Positions 46,193 to 57,130 of a stretch of DNA of 64,000 bases are shown in pieces (the stretch's first letter is position 1; the number at the start of each line of letters is the position of its first letter). Below the pieces are notes generated by a model. That model saw nothing but the letters and a program-made list of their open reading frames with translations, ran no database searches and was not told the DNA's origin. A program made the position numbers and the translations under genes. The DNA is from Calcarisporiella thermophila CBS 279.70 (taxonomy: Eukaryota > Calcarisporiellomycota): the NCBI RefSeq assembly GCF_041956535.1, contig NW_027192213.1, positions 115,111-179,110 of the forward strand, in the 5' to 3' direction.

Positions 46193-47179
46193 GATATCGT
46201 TTTGGACTTTTCCTTCTTATATGAAATTTAATAGAGTGCTATTATGCATTTTTCTTATTTCATGCTGAGATGAAAACATTATGAGAGCAATTGGTGCGTA
46301 TAAGATTTAAACAAATTTTGGATTGGACTGCTACCATCTAATATACATCAACCTCTTGTCCATTAACACCAACAAATCCCTGTGCTCTATCAGAGCCCTG
46401 CCATTCTCCTAATGGAACTAGGTGTGCCCTGTAGGTAACATTTAAAACAGGGATAAATGTTGCAGATTTTAAAATGTGTATATGAATAAAAGGAATCGTG
46501 GCCTCTTCTTGGCAGCTGCATGGAAATGAACACAGTTATAGACACAGAGGCGAGAGTATTTATACTATTGAAGGGTCTTACTATATAATGGATCTACAAT
46601 GGCTTGAATTCATCTATTTACTCAAGTATCAATCTGCCGCCTATTCACACTCATCCGTGCAATGCCAATTTGGAAATTCTCCAAAAAATATTCGATGGGG
46701 AGCTCGCAACTGATTGGTCATAAATGTGGTCCAGTGGCTTGCAAAAATTTTACACTATGACTTCTCAGATAGTATGCACTGACTGAATGCACTATGAAAG
46801 ACATAAAACTCCCTTGCAAAATGCAAAAAATCTCAAGAAACTATTATGCGTCTCATCCATCCTATTGATCTCACCGATATTTAAGCCTCCAGATCATCCC
46901 CAACTATTTTTCCTTGTTTCTTTGCGGATTTGGTGAACAAGTACTCTGAGTTTTATCCCACGGTTTAGTGTCGGAAAAATCAGCTTTCTTGTTCACGCAA
47001 ATAGCCATTTCCCTTGCTAGTGTGCCTCTAAAAGTAAATGCGTTTACTTCATCCACCATACTACTACTATAAAAAAAATTAAATGGTTTACTAGTATTGG
47101 AGTGAGGAGAAGAGATATTACAGGATAATTACGGACAAAATGAATATCAATATTAAGCATTAGTGATAGATTAATAGTG
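46193..47179. other. Convergent intergenic region ETT1 / lipase
   Basis: 987 bp, AT-rich. The plus-strand frame 46498-46713 has no domain and no suitable signals. I see no supported gene or RNA gene. Confidence 0.45.
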
Positions 47180-48279
47180 CTAAAGTATAGTTTGGATGAG
47201 ATCATTAAGCTCAAAGGATTCCGCACCAACGGAGCACCCAAATCCCACATTGAAATAGGCATTATGATCAGAAATATTGAAAAACGTTTCCGAATTGGAG
47301 CAGTTGGGATCTTCATTCATAAGGCATTGAACCGCCTGCTCGTCCTCTCGAATCCACACTTCAACGCCATGACGCCTCCATCCACTTAACAGTGTAGGAA
47401 CGTGGGGAACCGGATCTCGCTTGTTGATGAAGGTTTTCGATAGGATGCCAAGTCGATCGAAATGATTGGCGAAATTTGCGTCTCCAAGACGCGGCTCTCC
47501 GAAGGTTGCAAGGGAGACTTCCTGTGGAATCGATTGGGATGCTCGAAGATCCATGGCACATAGGCTGGCAATTGCCCCTCCTCGGCTATGACCTGTGATT
47601 AAAATCGAGTGGTCGGGATGCTGCTGCAAGAGCGACGACACTGCCTCAAGGACTAAGGGACGAGCCTCCAAATACGACTCCCAGAAGCCGAGATGTACCT
47701 GGCTATCCTCTGTTCCCGGCATATCAACCTAGTTAAACAGCGTGATAAGAGGGTTGGAAGTTTAGTCAATGGCCCCACAATGGTATCCTATCTCCGAACT
47801 CGGACAGTTACCCTTAAGAGCTTTAGGTTCTCTATCCAATTTTTCAGCGACATCGTGCCTCCAAAACCCACTACAATGACTTTGCCGACCGTGTCTCTTG
47901 CCACATACCCGTTGACTCCATACTTGTTTGTATGAAAGTATGTGTTCAGTTCGAAATGCTGGAAATCACTGCAATATCTTCCACAATTAAACCCATTTCT
48001 AAAATCTTGACAATATCCTATCGATGCGAGCTTCACTAGAGGTTTCATAGAGTCCAATTCGTTATCCGAAAGGAAATAGTACTTTTTAGTGGTGGGAATT
48101 TCTCGCATGGTGGAGAGGGAGTTGCGGAGCAGAGAGTTTGAGTCAGTATTTGAGTTGCGCGGTATGAGAGAGCCTGAGAGTCTATGAGTTGCCTCGTTGC
48201 GGAGGTAGGGGAAAGCATTGCTGGTAGTCAAGCAGAGCAAAAGCGACGCAGAGAAATGAAAAATGCTGGCCAGATGCAT
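47180..48279 (-). CDS. Secreted class 3 lipase (alpha/beta hydrolase)
   Basis: Exons 48279-47812 and 47728-47180 give 338 residues. A signal peptide (about residues 1-22, LLLCLTTSNA) and a propeptide-like Ser/Asn-rich part lead to the lipase fold. Features are the oxyanion-type VVGFGGT, LGFWESYLEARPLV, the nucleophile elbow ILITGHSRGGAIASL (Ser in GHSRG), TFGEPRLGDANFANHF, the acid residue in NKRDPVPHVP and the His in ISDHNAYF. Four Cys in CQDFRNGFNCGRYC and near the C-terminus probably form disulfides. These match fungal triacylglycerol lipases of the Rhizomucor/Thermomyces type. Substrate is unknown; extracellular lipid breakdown is likely. Confidence 0.92.
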
Positions 48280-49007
48280 TTGTTATTCTACAAAGGTATG
48301 TATGCTATATGATATGTATTATTGAGTCTGTTCTGAGTGTAGGAGGGAATGGGTAGGAAATAAGGATTCGCAGCAAGAAGAATGAATGGAAAGGGAGAAG
48401 GAAAATGAAAGCGTCTCAGTGTTGTGGTGGAAACAGAGGTGGAAACATTAATGAGTGACTAACTACGGGAAAATAATAAAGTGGTCAGGGGCAGAATGAG
48501 GGGAAGAGACCTTCGGCCGAGACACTATTATCACTTATCCAACCAGTCTTCAATGCTCTGGTTTAAGGCTCTCCTGAGTTCCGTGACTTCCAAATATTGT
48601 CCATTACGATTCTCCTCGAACCAAGTAAATCAATTTGCCTAGGATTAGGATGCCCAGTATAGAAGAGATGCAGCCAAATTAATATGCATGCGACTCCTTA
48701 TTCGGCGGCTGCGTCCCCCACCTCCAATATCGAGAAGCCGATGCCGATATTGCATGCATCGCCTATAATCGCCATGCCTGTCGTCAATTCATATTGCCAA
48801 AAACTCGCTTCTTGTGGGAATAAAATGTATTAATATTATAATATTTTGTAAGCCAAGTGAGAAAAACAATCGACCAAAACATAAAAATCAAGACAACACA
48901 AAGCTTAGGAAAAATGAGAAACAAGAAAGATAAATGAGCAAGCACACAAAAGAATAGATAAAAATGTACAGGTTTGCAAATGGAAATAAATGAAAAAATA
49001 AAATAAA
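48280..49007. other. Intergenic region between lipase and Prm10-like gene
   Basis: 728 bp, upstream of the lipase and downstream of the Prm10-like gene, both on the minus strand. No gene or repeat stands out. Confidence 0.45.
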
Positions 49008-51136
49008 TCAAAATGTCATAAATGCAACACGACTCCTTCTCTTTATACCATCTTTGCGGACCACAGGGGGCGGAGCATATACCAATATACTCGCTGCAAA
49101 TAATCCAACGCTAATTCCCAGTGAAATGACCACCATCTGGATGGCAAAATTACTTGAATCCGTAATATCAATGCTCTTTCCGCCCATTAAATTCTGGAAG
49201 GATGTCTTCACTCCGATACTTGCTGGTACAAGCATAAGCACTCCAGTAATAATGTTTACATATGCAGTGCCGCTAGTGCCACGACCCCGCCTAAGCCTTG
49301 ATGAAATGTTGGCAAGCACTCCAACCACAAAGGCTCCGATGGCGGACGAAACTTGCGGGCTTGATCCATAACGCTTTGCTACAGCCCAGTTGACGACGTA
49401 TCCGATTACTCCAAAGAGCGACATTAGCGGCCATTGACGAGGCTCTCCTTTAAGAGGAACCACATTCAGAGAAAGACTGAAGATGGGTACGAATAGAAAC
49501 TGCCACCATTCGCTCATCCCTTGGCTGCACACACGTGTAGGATCGTCCTCTAGGGAATGCATGCCATTCGGGTGGAATATAAAATCAAAAAAGGCGCTTC
49601 CTATGGATACCCCAAAGCCGAGGATGAGTGAATAGATAAGCGAGTAGAAGAGTCGGACAGAGCCAGTGATAAGCTGCTTGCTACTGAGCTCAAGCACTGC
49701 GGCAATCAGAGGATATCCCGGAAGAATAAGGACGAGTGCACTCAACACGATGCTAGAGAAGCACACGAGCTGACTCTTACTGAGCATCACAAACAGGCGC
49801 GCCAGAAAAGAAATAATGACCGTTACAGAGATCTCGAATACATTGCTGTAGGCGGGTGATCGATTGGCGAGCAGTTGGCAACCTCCGACAATCAAACCTA
49901 CAAAACCACTTGCCAAAGAGTCTGCCCACGAACCCTGGAACGCGATGGGGGAGATTGCCATCGACGCCGATGTATATGCGAGCAGTAGCACCCAATTTTT
50001 ATAATACGGGGGGGCGTTCAAAATCTCATCCAACTCGTGCAAAGCTTCTGGAACCGCCTGTTCTTGCTTAACCACCCTTGTGTAGATACGGTTGAGTTTG
50101 ACAAGGCGTCCCATGTCGAGGCCTGAAGCGATTTTAAGAATGTGGGTTTCTGACGTGTGCGTCTCGGCGTCACCAAAGGAAACTAAAGTCTAATCATTAG
50201 GAAATGGATAAGTGAAATGGTCCATATGGGAGGTTATAGATGAATCCGACCACTTACCAAGTTGGGAAGAAATGCGAATTGTGCATCGATGCCTACTGCT
50301 TTCGAGGCCGCGTCAAGTGCGGTTTCTAAGCGATGTGATGGTGCCCCTGACATCAAGAAACCTTTACACAACCGCAGCAAAAAATCTTGGCGCTGCAAAA
50401 CATCTGCAATGGCCTCGGTGATTCTCATCCGCTCACTCGGTGGTATACTCACGTCGCTTCTTGCGTCTATACTTCGTCCATCCATACTCCATCTCTTGTA
50501 GAGGTTTTCTGCAGCGGACGTATCTCCTATGGTGCCGAGCATGGTGCCCGGAGCAAGGAGCATCTGGCCTAAAGCAGACCCTGGCACGCCGCCACTTGTA
50601 GAAGAGCGAGCAACTGAATCCCGGTATCCAAGGGTCGTCCATGAATTTCGCGATAAGAGATGCGGTCTGCGTGGGGTGGCACGCGCGGAAGATTGCGGAG
50701 AGCGGGTGCTCTGCAAGCGAAGCAAATTCGACAGGACTCCGCCACCTTCCTTGGGAACGCTGGATTTTCTCCCTCGATGATGTTGGGTCGCTTTCCTCAC
50801 AAGATCAACCGCATCCTGGATGTAATCGCTTTCTGGCTGCATCTGGGCCTGCTTCTGCTGTTCCAGGTCCTCTATCTTCTCATCCTCGTGCATACCCTCA
50901 ATGGAGGGGGCGTAGAGGGTTGTCTGAGCACTTTCCGTAATTGTGTACTGCGCCTGCGCAAGGGGCGAGTTTGGGGCCGAGATGGAAACATGCTGGGCTC
51001 TTTGTCCAGCGGGGGGGAAATAATCTGGATGTTGTAGTTCTTCGACGGGAGGAGTGATATCGAGGCGCAACTCAGCTGGACGCCGACGATTCGCACTCGA
51101 TTCCTCCCCACTACTATCCCTTAGGTTGTGGTCCAT
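49008..51136 (-). CDS. PRM10: Prm10-like multi-pass membrane protein (ThrE-family)
   Basis: Exons 51136-50258 and 50189-49008 give 686 residues; an in-frame Met at 51211 would add 25. The N-terminal 240 residues are polar and disordered (Ser/Pro/Gln). The ThrE domain begins at ADVLQRQDFLLRLCKGFLMS and has GAPSHRLETALDAASKA, then SFGDAETHTSETHILK and SGLDMGRLVKLNRIYTRV. Two sets of about five membrane helices follow, including FIFHPNGM and PQVSSAIGAFVVGVLANISS. This is the arrangement of yeast Prm10 (pheromone-regulated membrane protein 10) and of bacterial threonine/serine exporters. Transport of an amino acid or similar solute is a guess. The acceptor at 50190 was chosen because it restores the conserved SFGDAETHT block in frame. 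Confidence 0.85.
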
Positions 51137-51211
51137 TGACTCTGTATGGAGTGCGGGGGAGAGGGCGCTTGAACGGCGGAGAGATTGGTGAAAGGCAAGA
51201 AAGTAAAGCAC

Positions 51212-52875
51212 AGAGGAAGAGGAGAGCGGGAAGAAAAAGATAAATAGGTGCTAAGGGGAAGCAAGATATACCGAGCGATAGAAAAAAAACGAAGTCACAT
51301 CACGTTAACCATTTTTTCACTAGTGAAAAATTGTTTTCCCTGCACCGGTGAAGGTGATAGGGGCCGGATCGGGCGGACGTTAATTTTGATATCCGTGTTT
51401 CGAAGCAAGTTGTCTATCACTCGTGCATCTGTTATCAGAGCATTGCTATAAATAAATTAAAATAGGACCCTTTCCTCACACAAAATATCCGGGACGTTTA
51501 TTTAGAGTTACTCCCTTTCCTTTTCGAATTCAGCCATTGAGTGGGTTTTCGACAGATATGCGTGCGTTTTGCCGAAACGGAGCGCAAAGCTGTCTCAGCA
51601 TAATATTCGATCTTCCTTATTTAAAGGTGAAGAGCTTTCTTCCGTTGCCCTTTCCGCAGGCTTGAATCAAGTCGCAAAAGCTCCAATCTCTGACGTCAAA
51701 TATCTCCCGGGTTAATGCAAAGTCGAACCTATTTGCCACAAATTAATCAAAAGTGGACAATGCTTTTCATCATGTCTTATTCATAATCAATGATACTTCG
51801 TTGATAATAAAGAGCAGATCCAGAGTTCAGGTTCGTAATAGAGAATCTGCCATTCTTGGTCAGCATACCTGTACGGGATGAGGAAGAACGACATGGAGTT
51901 TCCTAGTATACATGGCAGTGGTTTTCGGCCTCTCCTTTCTCGTTTTGGTATGATAGCTTGCTAACGAAAGCACGGACTAGATTGCGCCCATCTCCGTTAC
52001 AGCAAGCTAGGCCAAATGGAATGACATTGACAGCACGTTCAGCTTGAACCGTCAACAGCGTGATATTTCTTCAGGGACCCTCATTTTTTCCACATTAATA
52101 GCTTGGGCTATCCTATTCCGTAGAGGAGCACCTTTTTGATATCTAGAATTTTGCCGTCTTTGGAAACCGCTGGTAACGAATTCTCAATTTCCACTGACTT
52201 CGATCTATTCTCTCCAATCCGGTGCCCGCAATTTGACACATGAAATCCCCTCAACCTGACCCAGTATTGGTGGCCATAAATTAAGAGTTGATTAAGAGCC
52301 GGCCCCCCCTTGTGACATTAGAATTGATTCACCCATAGGCAATGAGGTTATATCAGTGTTATAGGTCGTTCCGCGTATACTTATATCCCATGACACTTCA
52401 TCTACTCTGCTCTGATCTGGGCAATCCTTCGGGGTCGGTTATTTACCGCATTGGAATTGCGGCACATGATATGCGGTGTTCAGGCCTGTATTTTCCCAAT
52501 GGTGCCAAAAGGATAAATGCCAAGTTTCATCAAAGATCTGCTGCCGCAGGTAACATCCATCTGACTCGTCTGAAATTCTTTTCGCCTAATTATGGGCCAA
52601 TTAAGAACCATTTCCTTTGATCACCAGTGTCATCACCTACCTCTCAAGGACTGCGTATGTACACACAAGTTATGAATAGGCAAGGAAGAGCCGCTTCCAC
52701 CTTCTCTGCATGAAAGTAGCCATTTGTTATGTTGCTATCACTAATGAATGAGAAAAAGTAAATTTTAACACTATATTTACGTTACTGACTCATTTTTTTA
52801 GTTATTTTTTAAACAAGAAACATAATATGTGGAAATTTTTACACTTCATGAGGAAATGGACATGATGTGTCCAAT
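51212..52875. other. Intergenic region before the cysteine-repeat family
   Basis: About 1.66 kb without a supported gene. The plus-strand frame 52342-52620 has no domain. Mixed composition, no clear repeats. Confidence 0.4.
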
Positions 52876-53484
52876 TTAGTAGTCTATACAGGGACTTTTG
52901 GTGCGATAAAAAGTGAAAGGGGGATAAGGACAGATGACAGTGGCAGTTGTAATAGGACATAAACCAATCTCAAGACCATTTCTAATGGTCCTACAATCTC
53001 CAGGTCTGGGGCGGTCATCGCAGGTTCTGACGAGATAGGAGGTGAAAGGAGGATATGGGCAATGGACTACTCCTGTGGGGTAAGGACATTCTCCGGTGGT
53101 GGTGAAGAGAGTTGTTCGACATGCCCCGAGAGTAGGGTAATAACTATCACAAGACCGATAACGGGTGAAGGTGAAAGGTGGATATGGACATCTCACTTCA
53201 GCAGTGGGATAAGGACAATCGCCAGTCGCAGTTATTTCTCGTGTCCAGCATTGGCCAAGCATAGGATAATCACTCTTACAAGATTGATAACGGGTGAAGG
53301 TGAAAGGAGGATATGGACACACTACTTTTGCAGTGGGAAGAGGACATGGACCAGTCGCTGTTATAGGTTGTGTAATACAACGTCCAGGAGGAGGGGGAGT
53401 ACAGCGCGGCCTAATCTCTGGATCGGCAGAGATGATCGAGAGGATGGAGAAGAGGAATTGGAAGTACACAACGGATTTGTACAT
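52876..53484 (-). CDS. Secreted cysteine-repeat protein, copy A
   Basis: Intronless, 202 residues. A signal peptide (MYKSVVYFQFLFSILSIISA) precedes four repeats of about 42-45 residues, each with four Cys. The consensus unit is G-x-C-x-T-x(3)-TATG-x-CPYPTA-x-V-x-CPYPPFTFTRY-x-SC. Units one to three fit well; unit four is looser (DCRTIRNGLEIGLCP) but keeps CPYPPFTFY. There is no membrane segment or GPI signal. The even Cys number per unit suggests disulfide-stabilised small domains in an extracellular protein. I do not recognise the family. It is close to identical to copy B (54034-54633) through repeat two. An effector or surface role is speculation. Confidence 0.8.
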   Translation of the reverse strand: MYKSVVYFQFLFSILSIISADPEIRPRCTPPPPGRCITQPITATGPCPLPTAKVVCPYPPFTFTRYQSCKSDYPMLGQCWTREITATGDCPYPTAEVRCPYPPFTFTRYRSCDSYYPTLGACRTTLFTTTGECPYPTGVVHCPYPPFTSYLVRTCDDRPRPGDCRTIRNGLEIGLCPITTATVICPYPPFTFYRTKSPCIDY

Positions 53485-54033
53485 TGTCTTTACTGAAATA
53501 ATGTATTATTTCAATAGAGTAGAGTTAAAATCTAATCCGAATACAGGCGAATTGAAATAATTTCTAAAGAGAAAGGAGTTAGGGCGAATAAATCGGTTTT
53601 GCAATTTTAACCCCGGAGCATCAAAAGCATCACTGCAAATGACTCTTGATATAAGGAACACATATCGTGGCTTTTCAGTTCGAAAACATAATTCTTTAAC
53701 AGTTCTAGATCTCAATACCACCTATATCATGTTGCATTTATGTAGAGCCACTGACCTCAACCGATGCATCTTCCATTAGTTTCTCGGCTGTGATATCAAA
53801 AATCGAATTCACTATATTGGTGAAGGTGAGTTCTATGTGGTATATTATAATCCCTTTCATACTTTAAGCAAGGAAATAAAAGAATCATTTCGTCTGTTCG
53901 GTTTTTACACACATATTTCAGCTCAAGGATCAAAAATTCTTTTTTATTTACATTGAAATGTAGGTCATATCTGAATATGAAGAGATGTTTGATAAAAGAC
54001 ACCTAGCTCACTCACCAGAAGATCATTGACATC
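53485..54033. other. Spacer between copies A and B, duplicated with its neighbour
   Basis: The 5' flank of copy A (53485-53830) resembles that of copy B (54634-54950), for example the shared start TAATGTATTATTTCAATAGA and the later GCAATTTTAACCC block. The promoter was therefore duplicated with the gene. No other gene seen. Confidence 0.55.
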
Positions 54034-54633
54034 TTACCTATAATTGCAAGGATCAACAAGGCCATAGTTGTACGGGAAGGAAGGACACATTATCGTTCCA
54101 TAATTTATAGGACAGGTGAACAGAAGTGTTTTATGGTAGCTGGTCAGACAACCCTTCATCAATGGTTTACAGGGTCGGGAGAAATAGGTTGTGAAAGGAG
54201 GGTACGGGCAGTGTGCTTCTCCAGAGGTCGGGTGGGGACATCCACCACTTGGTTTATAAAGGGTTGTGTCGCACTGCCCCGGCATTGGGGTGACTTCACA
54301 AGGTTTGTAGAGGGTGGAGGTGAAAGGTGGATATGGACATCTCACTTCAGCTGTAGGATAAGGACAATTGCCTGTCGCAGTTATTCCTCGTGTCCAGCAT
54401 TGACCAAGTATAGGGTAACCACTCTCACAAGATTGATAACGGGTGAAGGTGAAAGGAGGATATGGACATACTACTTTTGCAGTGGGGACAGGACATGGAC
54501 CAGTCGCTGTTATAGGTTGTGTAATACAACGTCCAGGAGGAGGGGGAGTACAGCGCGGCCTAATCTCTGGATCGGCAGAGAGGATCGAGAGGATGGAGAA
54601 GAGGAATTGGAAGTACACAACGGATTTGTACAT
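54034..54633 (-). CDS. Secreted cysteine-repeat protein, copy B
   Basis: Intronless, 199 residues, paralogue of copy A 1149 bp away. Signal peptide and first two repeats differ from copy A at only a few residues (for example SILSA for SIISA and CPVPTA for CPLPTA). Repeats three and four differ strongly: CEVTPMPGQCDTTLYKPSGG, then CPYPPFTTYFSRPC and a last unit with TCPINYGTIMCPS. Four Cys per unit are mostly kept. The contrast between a near-identical front and a diverged back suggests gene conversion or selection for variation in the back half. Function unknown. Confidence 0.8.
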   Translation of the reverse strand: MYKSVVYFQFLFSILSILSADPEIRPRCTPPPPGRCITQPITATGPCPVPTAKVVCPYPPFTFTRYQSCESGYPILGQCWTRGITATGNCPYPTAEVRCPYPPFTSTLYKPCEVTPMPGQCDTTLYKPSGGCPHPTSGEAHCPYPPFTTYFSRPCKPLMKGCLTSYHKTLLFTCPINYGTIMCPSFPYNYGLVDPCNYR

Positions 54634-55133
54634 TGTCTTTACTGAAGTAATGTATTATTTCAATAGAGCAGAGTTTAAATTAGTACCGAATACGGGCGAA
54701 TTGAAATAATTTTCTGAGAAAAACCAGTTAAGGCGAATAAACAGTTTTGCAATTTTAACCCTGGTGCATCCAAAACATCACTGCGAATAACTATGAACAA
54801 TAAAAAATAATGCCAGATCATTTTGATAAATTTGGTAGCGATAGGTAATACACACTCATTCATACCATGGTGCACACATTTGAGAGCCACTCTGAATCCG
54901 ACCGATACACCCGGTATCAATTCCTCGGCGTTAAATCCGTTGGGAGCTTATATTGTAGAAAGGGCTGATTTAATAAATTCAGAAACAAAGTTGAAAATCG
55001 TATTTAGGTAAACTTATTTACGCTATAGCCTGACCTACCTTAACTCATAATATGTAAAATTATTTTTGATCGATATTATGCAATACATTATTGCAATGTG
55101 ACACCCGTCTCCCTTACTAAAAAAAACCGTATA

Positions 55134-55600
55134 TTACAAATGACCACAGTGATCGACTACAGTGTAGTTGAAGAAAGTGCACATTATCATTTCCTTATGT
55201 ACAGGGCATGTTTCTGTAATGAATGTATAAAAGTTATTCTTGCAGTCTCCAGGTAGCGACTCGCAGGGTCTGGAAATATGAGTTGTATTAGGAGGAAAAG
55301 GACAATATACTACTCCAAAAGTCGGATGTGAATACCTACTGGTTGGTTCAAAAAGTGCTGTGTCGCATTGTCCTAGTGATAGGACCTCTTCACAAAGTTT
55401 ATAGTAGTGTGGAGTTGGAATCATAATAACCACAATCTTCCACTGCGATTGGATGTGGACACTGTCCAGTCGCAGTGATCACCCTTATTGCACAACCCAT
55501 AGAGGCGACCGGGAAAGCTATGAAGGACCTAATGGAGGTATTTGTCAACAGTAGCTGCATCTCTAGTATTCTAATTGATGTTAATCTTTTATTTTGCAAG
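55134..55600 (-). pseudogene. Broken third copy of the cysteine-repeat gene
   Basis: Two overlapping minus-strand frames carry parts of the same protein. The upstream frame (to 55399) has CAIRVITATGQCPHPIAVEDC and then a stop; the downstream frame (55433-55134) resumes with CEEVLSLGQCDTALFEPTS, CPFPPNTTHISRPCE and TCPVHKEMIMC, matching repeats three and four of copy B. An inserted base at about 55405-55435 separates them. The signal peptide and first repeat are not found. The C-terminal part keeps most Cys, so it is a rather recent relic, though an undetected intron cannot be fully excluded. Confidence 0.65.
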
Positions 55601-56322
55601 CTTTGCTATATAACATGCGCAATATGCTTTGTAGAGAATGAATACAATTTGCATAAAACTTCAACCCCCGAATAATGAAAACGGATATATAATGTCCGAA
55701 TACATTCTATGGGTTTGTGAATTTGATCGGTAGTATTCACAATAAAAAACACTGCGCTGATTCCATGGAGATAGCATAGGAAACTATGAATTTTTAACTT
55801 TTGATTTTCATTATTATATGACACTGAGTATCTTCAACTGCCAGTACATTTTGGCTTGAAATTTACATCTTTACGCCCTCGTCGTAAAATGGTGACAGTT
55901 TTCACTAAAAAAAGGAGAGAGGGGGCTAATATACGAGAAAAAAGGAGATTCGACTCCTGACTCCTGGCTATAAAGTAGCATTGGATTCCACGTTGGATAT
56001 TTGACAGGGGATTGTAAATTCCATTATATAGGCCAAGCACAAATGTACATTTTATTTTTTCCTAGGATCCATTCCGCGGCAGAAAAAAGGTGAGGATAGT
56101 GTATTCAAAAATTCAATATGCCTCTTATGGATGGATTTAAGTTTCACAAAGTCGTTATCCCTGGAACAAACAAAGCAATTATAAAAAGTCCCCGAGAAAA
56201 GAAAAAAAGAGGGTATAACCCGCATGGGTATTGACTTTCGAATAATCAGCCATGAAGAACGCGTTTAAAAAAGCAGAGTCACTGGCTATTTTCCTGCTCG
56301 GTTTTATTGTTCTTAGAGCTTA
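55601..56322. other. Intergenic region before the cupredoxin-like gene
   Basis: About 720 bp, AT-rich. A single ACGCGT occurs at 56259-56264, 59 bp before the start codon. No gene seen. Confidence 0.4.
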
Positions 56323-56924
56323 ATGCGACTCGTCTATACTACGACGCTTTTGTTGTTTACCCTCGCGGAGGGTAATATAGTCGAGATCTCCTCTGGCGAT
56401 AACAAGTTTGATCCTTCTGTTATAACAATAAGAGTTGGAGACATTGTGACCTGGCGCTTTAAAGAAGGACCACACTCTGTGACGCAAGCACTGGCTAGTG
56501 CTCCTTGTAAGCCTGCTTATACTGGGTTTGATTCTAAAATTATGTCCAAAGGAGGTGAGAAATATATATCATTATAATGCCGGATATACTATTATTTTGT
56601 GCGCGGCTCTCTCAACCCTCGTTCTCTCTGACTGTAGATACATTCAACCTGACCTTCGATCGTCCCGGGATAGTTAATTATTTTAGCGCTGTAGGAACCA
56701 AGTGCCAAGAAGGAATGCGGGGGAAGTTGCTGGTTATTCCACTAAGTGGAATAATATCTTCAAATTTTCGAAAAGGCGAAACAGAACTGTTACAGCGTAT
56801 CACTTCTGCTGGCTCTTCCATTAATACCCCCTCAAGATATGCAATATTCGCATTATTAATAGCTGTAGTTCATAACCTTTCGGTGTTTTTTTCCCCTTAT
56901 TTTTCATTGCAACATGCATCCTAG
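56323..56924 (+). CDS. Secreted cupredoxin-fold protein with altered copper site
   Basis: Exons 56323-56554 and 56638-56924 give 172 residues. A signal peptide (MRLVYTTTLLLFTLAEG) is followed by a plastocyanin-like domain: NKFDPSVITIRVGDIVTWRF, the first-ligand region EGPHSVTQ (His kept), CKPAYTGFDSKIMSKGG, TFNLTFDRPG, and VNYFSAVGTKCQEGMRGKLLV. In copper-binding relatives the last segment has Cys after the aromatic pair and His before the next Cys; here these are Ser and Lys. The Met of GM remains. A Ser/Thr stalk and a hydrophobic C-terminus (YAIFALLIAVVHNLSVFF) could be a GPI signal or membrane anchor. Many fungal surface proteins share this fold; without the ligands it probably does not hold type I copper. 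Confidence 0.75.
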
Positions 56925-57130
56925 CAACTTGTATATAACCATTACGAAAATGGCATACTTTGTAGATAAATATATAATAAAAATATAAAATATAAAATAG
57001 CAAAAATAAACAGTCAAGTGAATATGGTAGAACATTAGTGTTATATACAAGTAATAGTAAATATCTCTGATATTACTATTAAAGGGGAAATCGATATACA
57101 GCCTCAAATAAACTCTATGAGAAGGGTCTA

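Noticed and set aside
46498-46713. 71-codon frame downstream of ETT1
   Set aside because: No domain or signal; lies in AT-rich convergent spacer.
52342-52620. 92-codon plus-strand frame
   Set aside because: No recognisable domain, no signal peptide, no similarity to the neighbouring Cys-repeat family.
53062-53496. Plus-strand frames opposite the Cys-repeat genes (also 54133-54645)
   Set aside because: Mirror images of the repeats on the coding strand; duplicated only because the genes are.
56259-56264. Single ACGCGT before the cupredoxin-like gene
   Set aside because: One isolated hexamer can occur by chance and the gene has no cell-cycle link.
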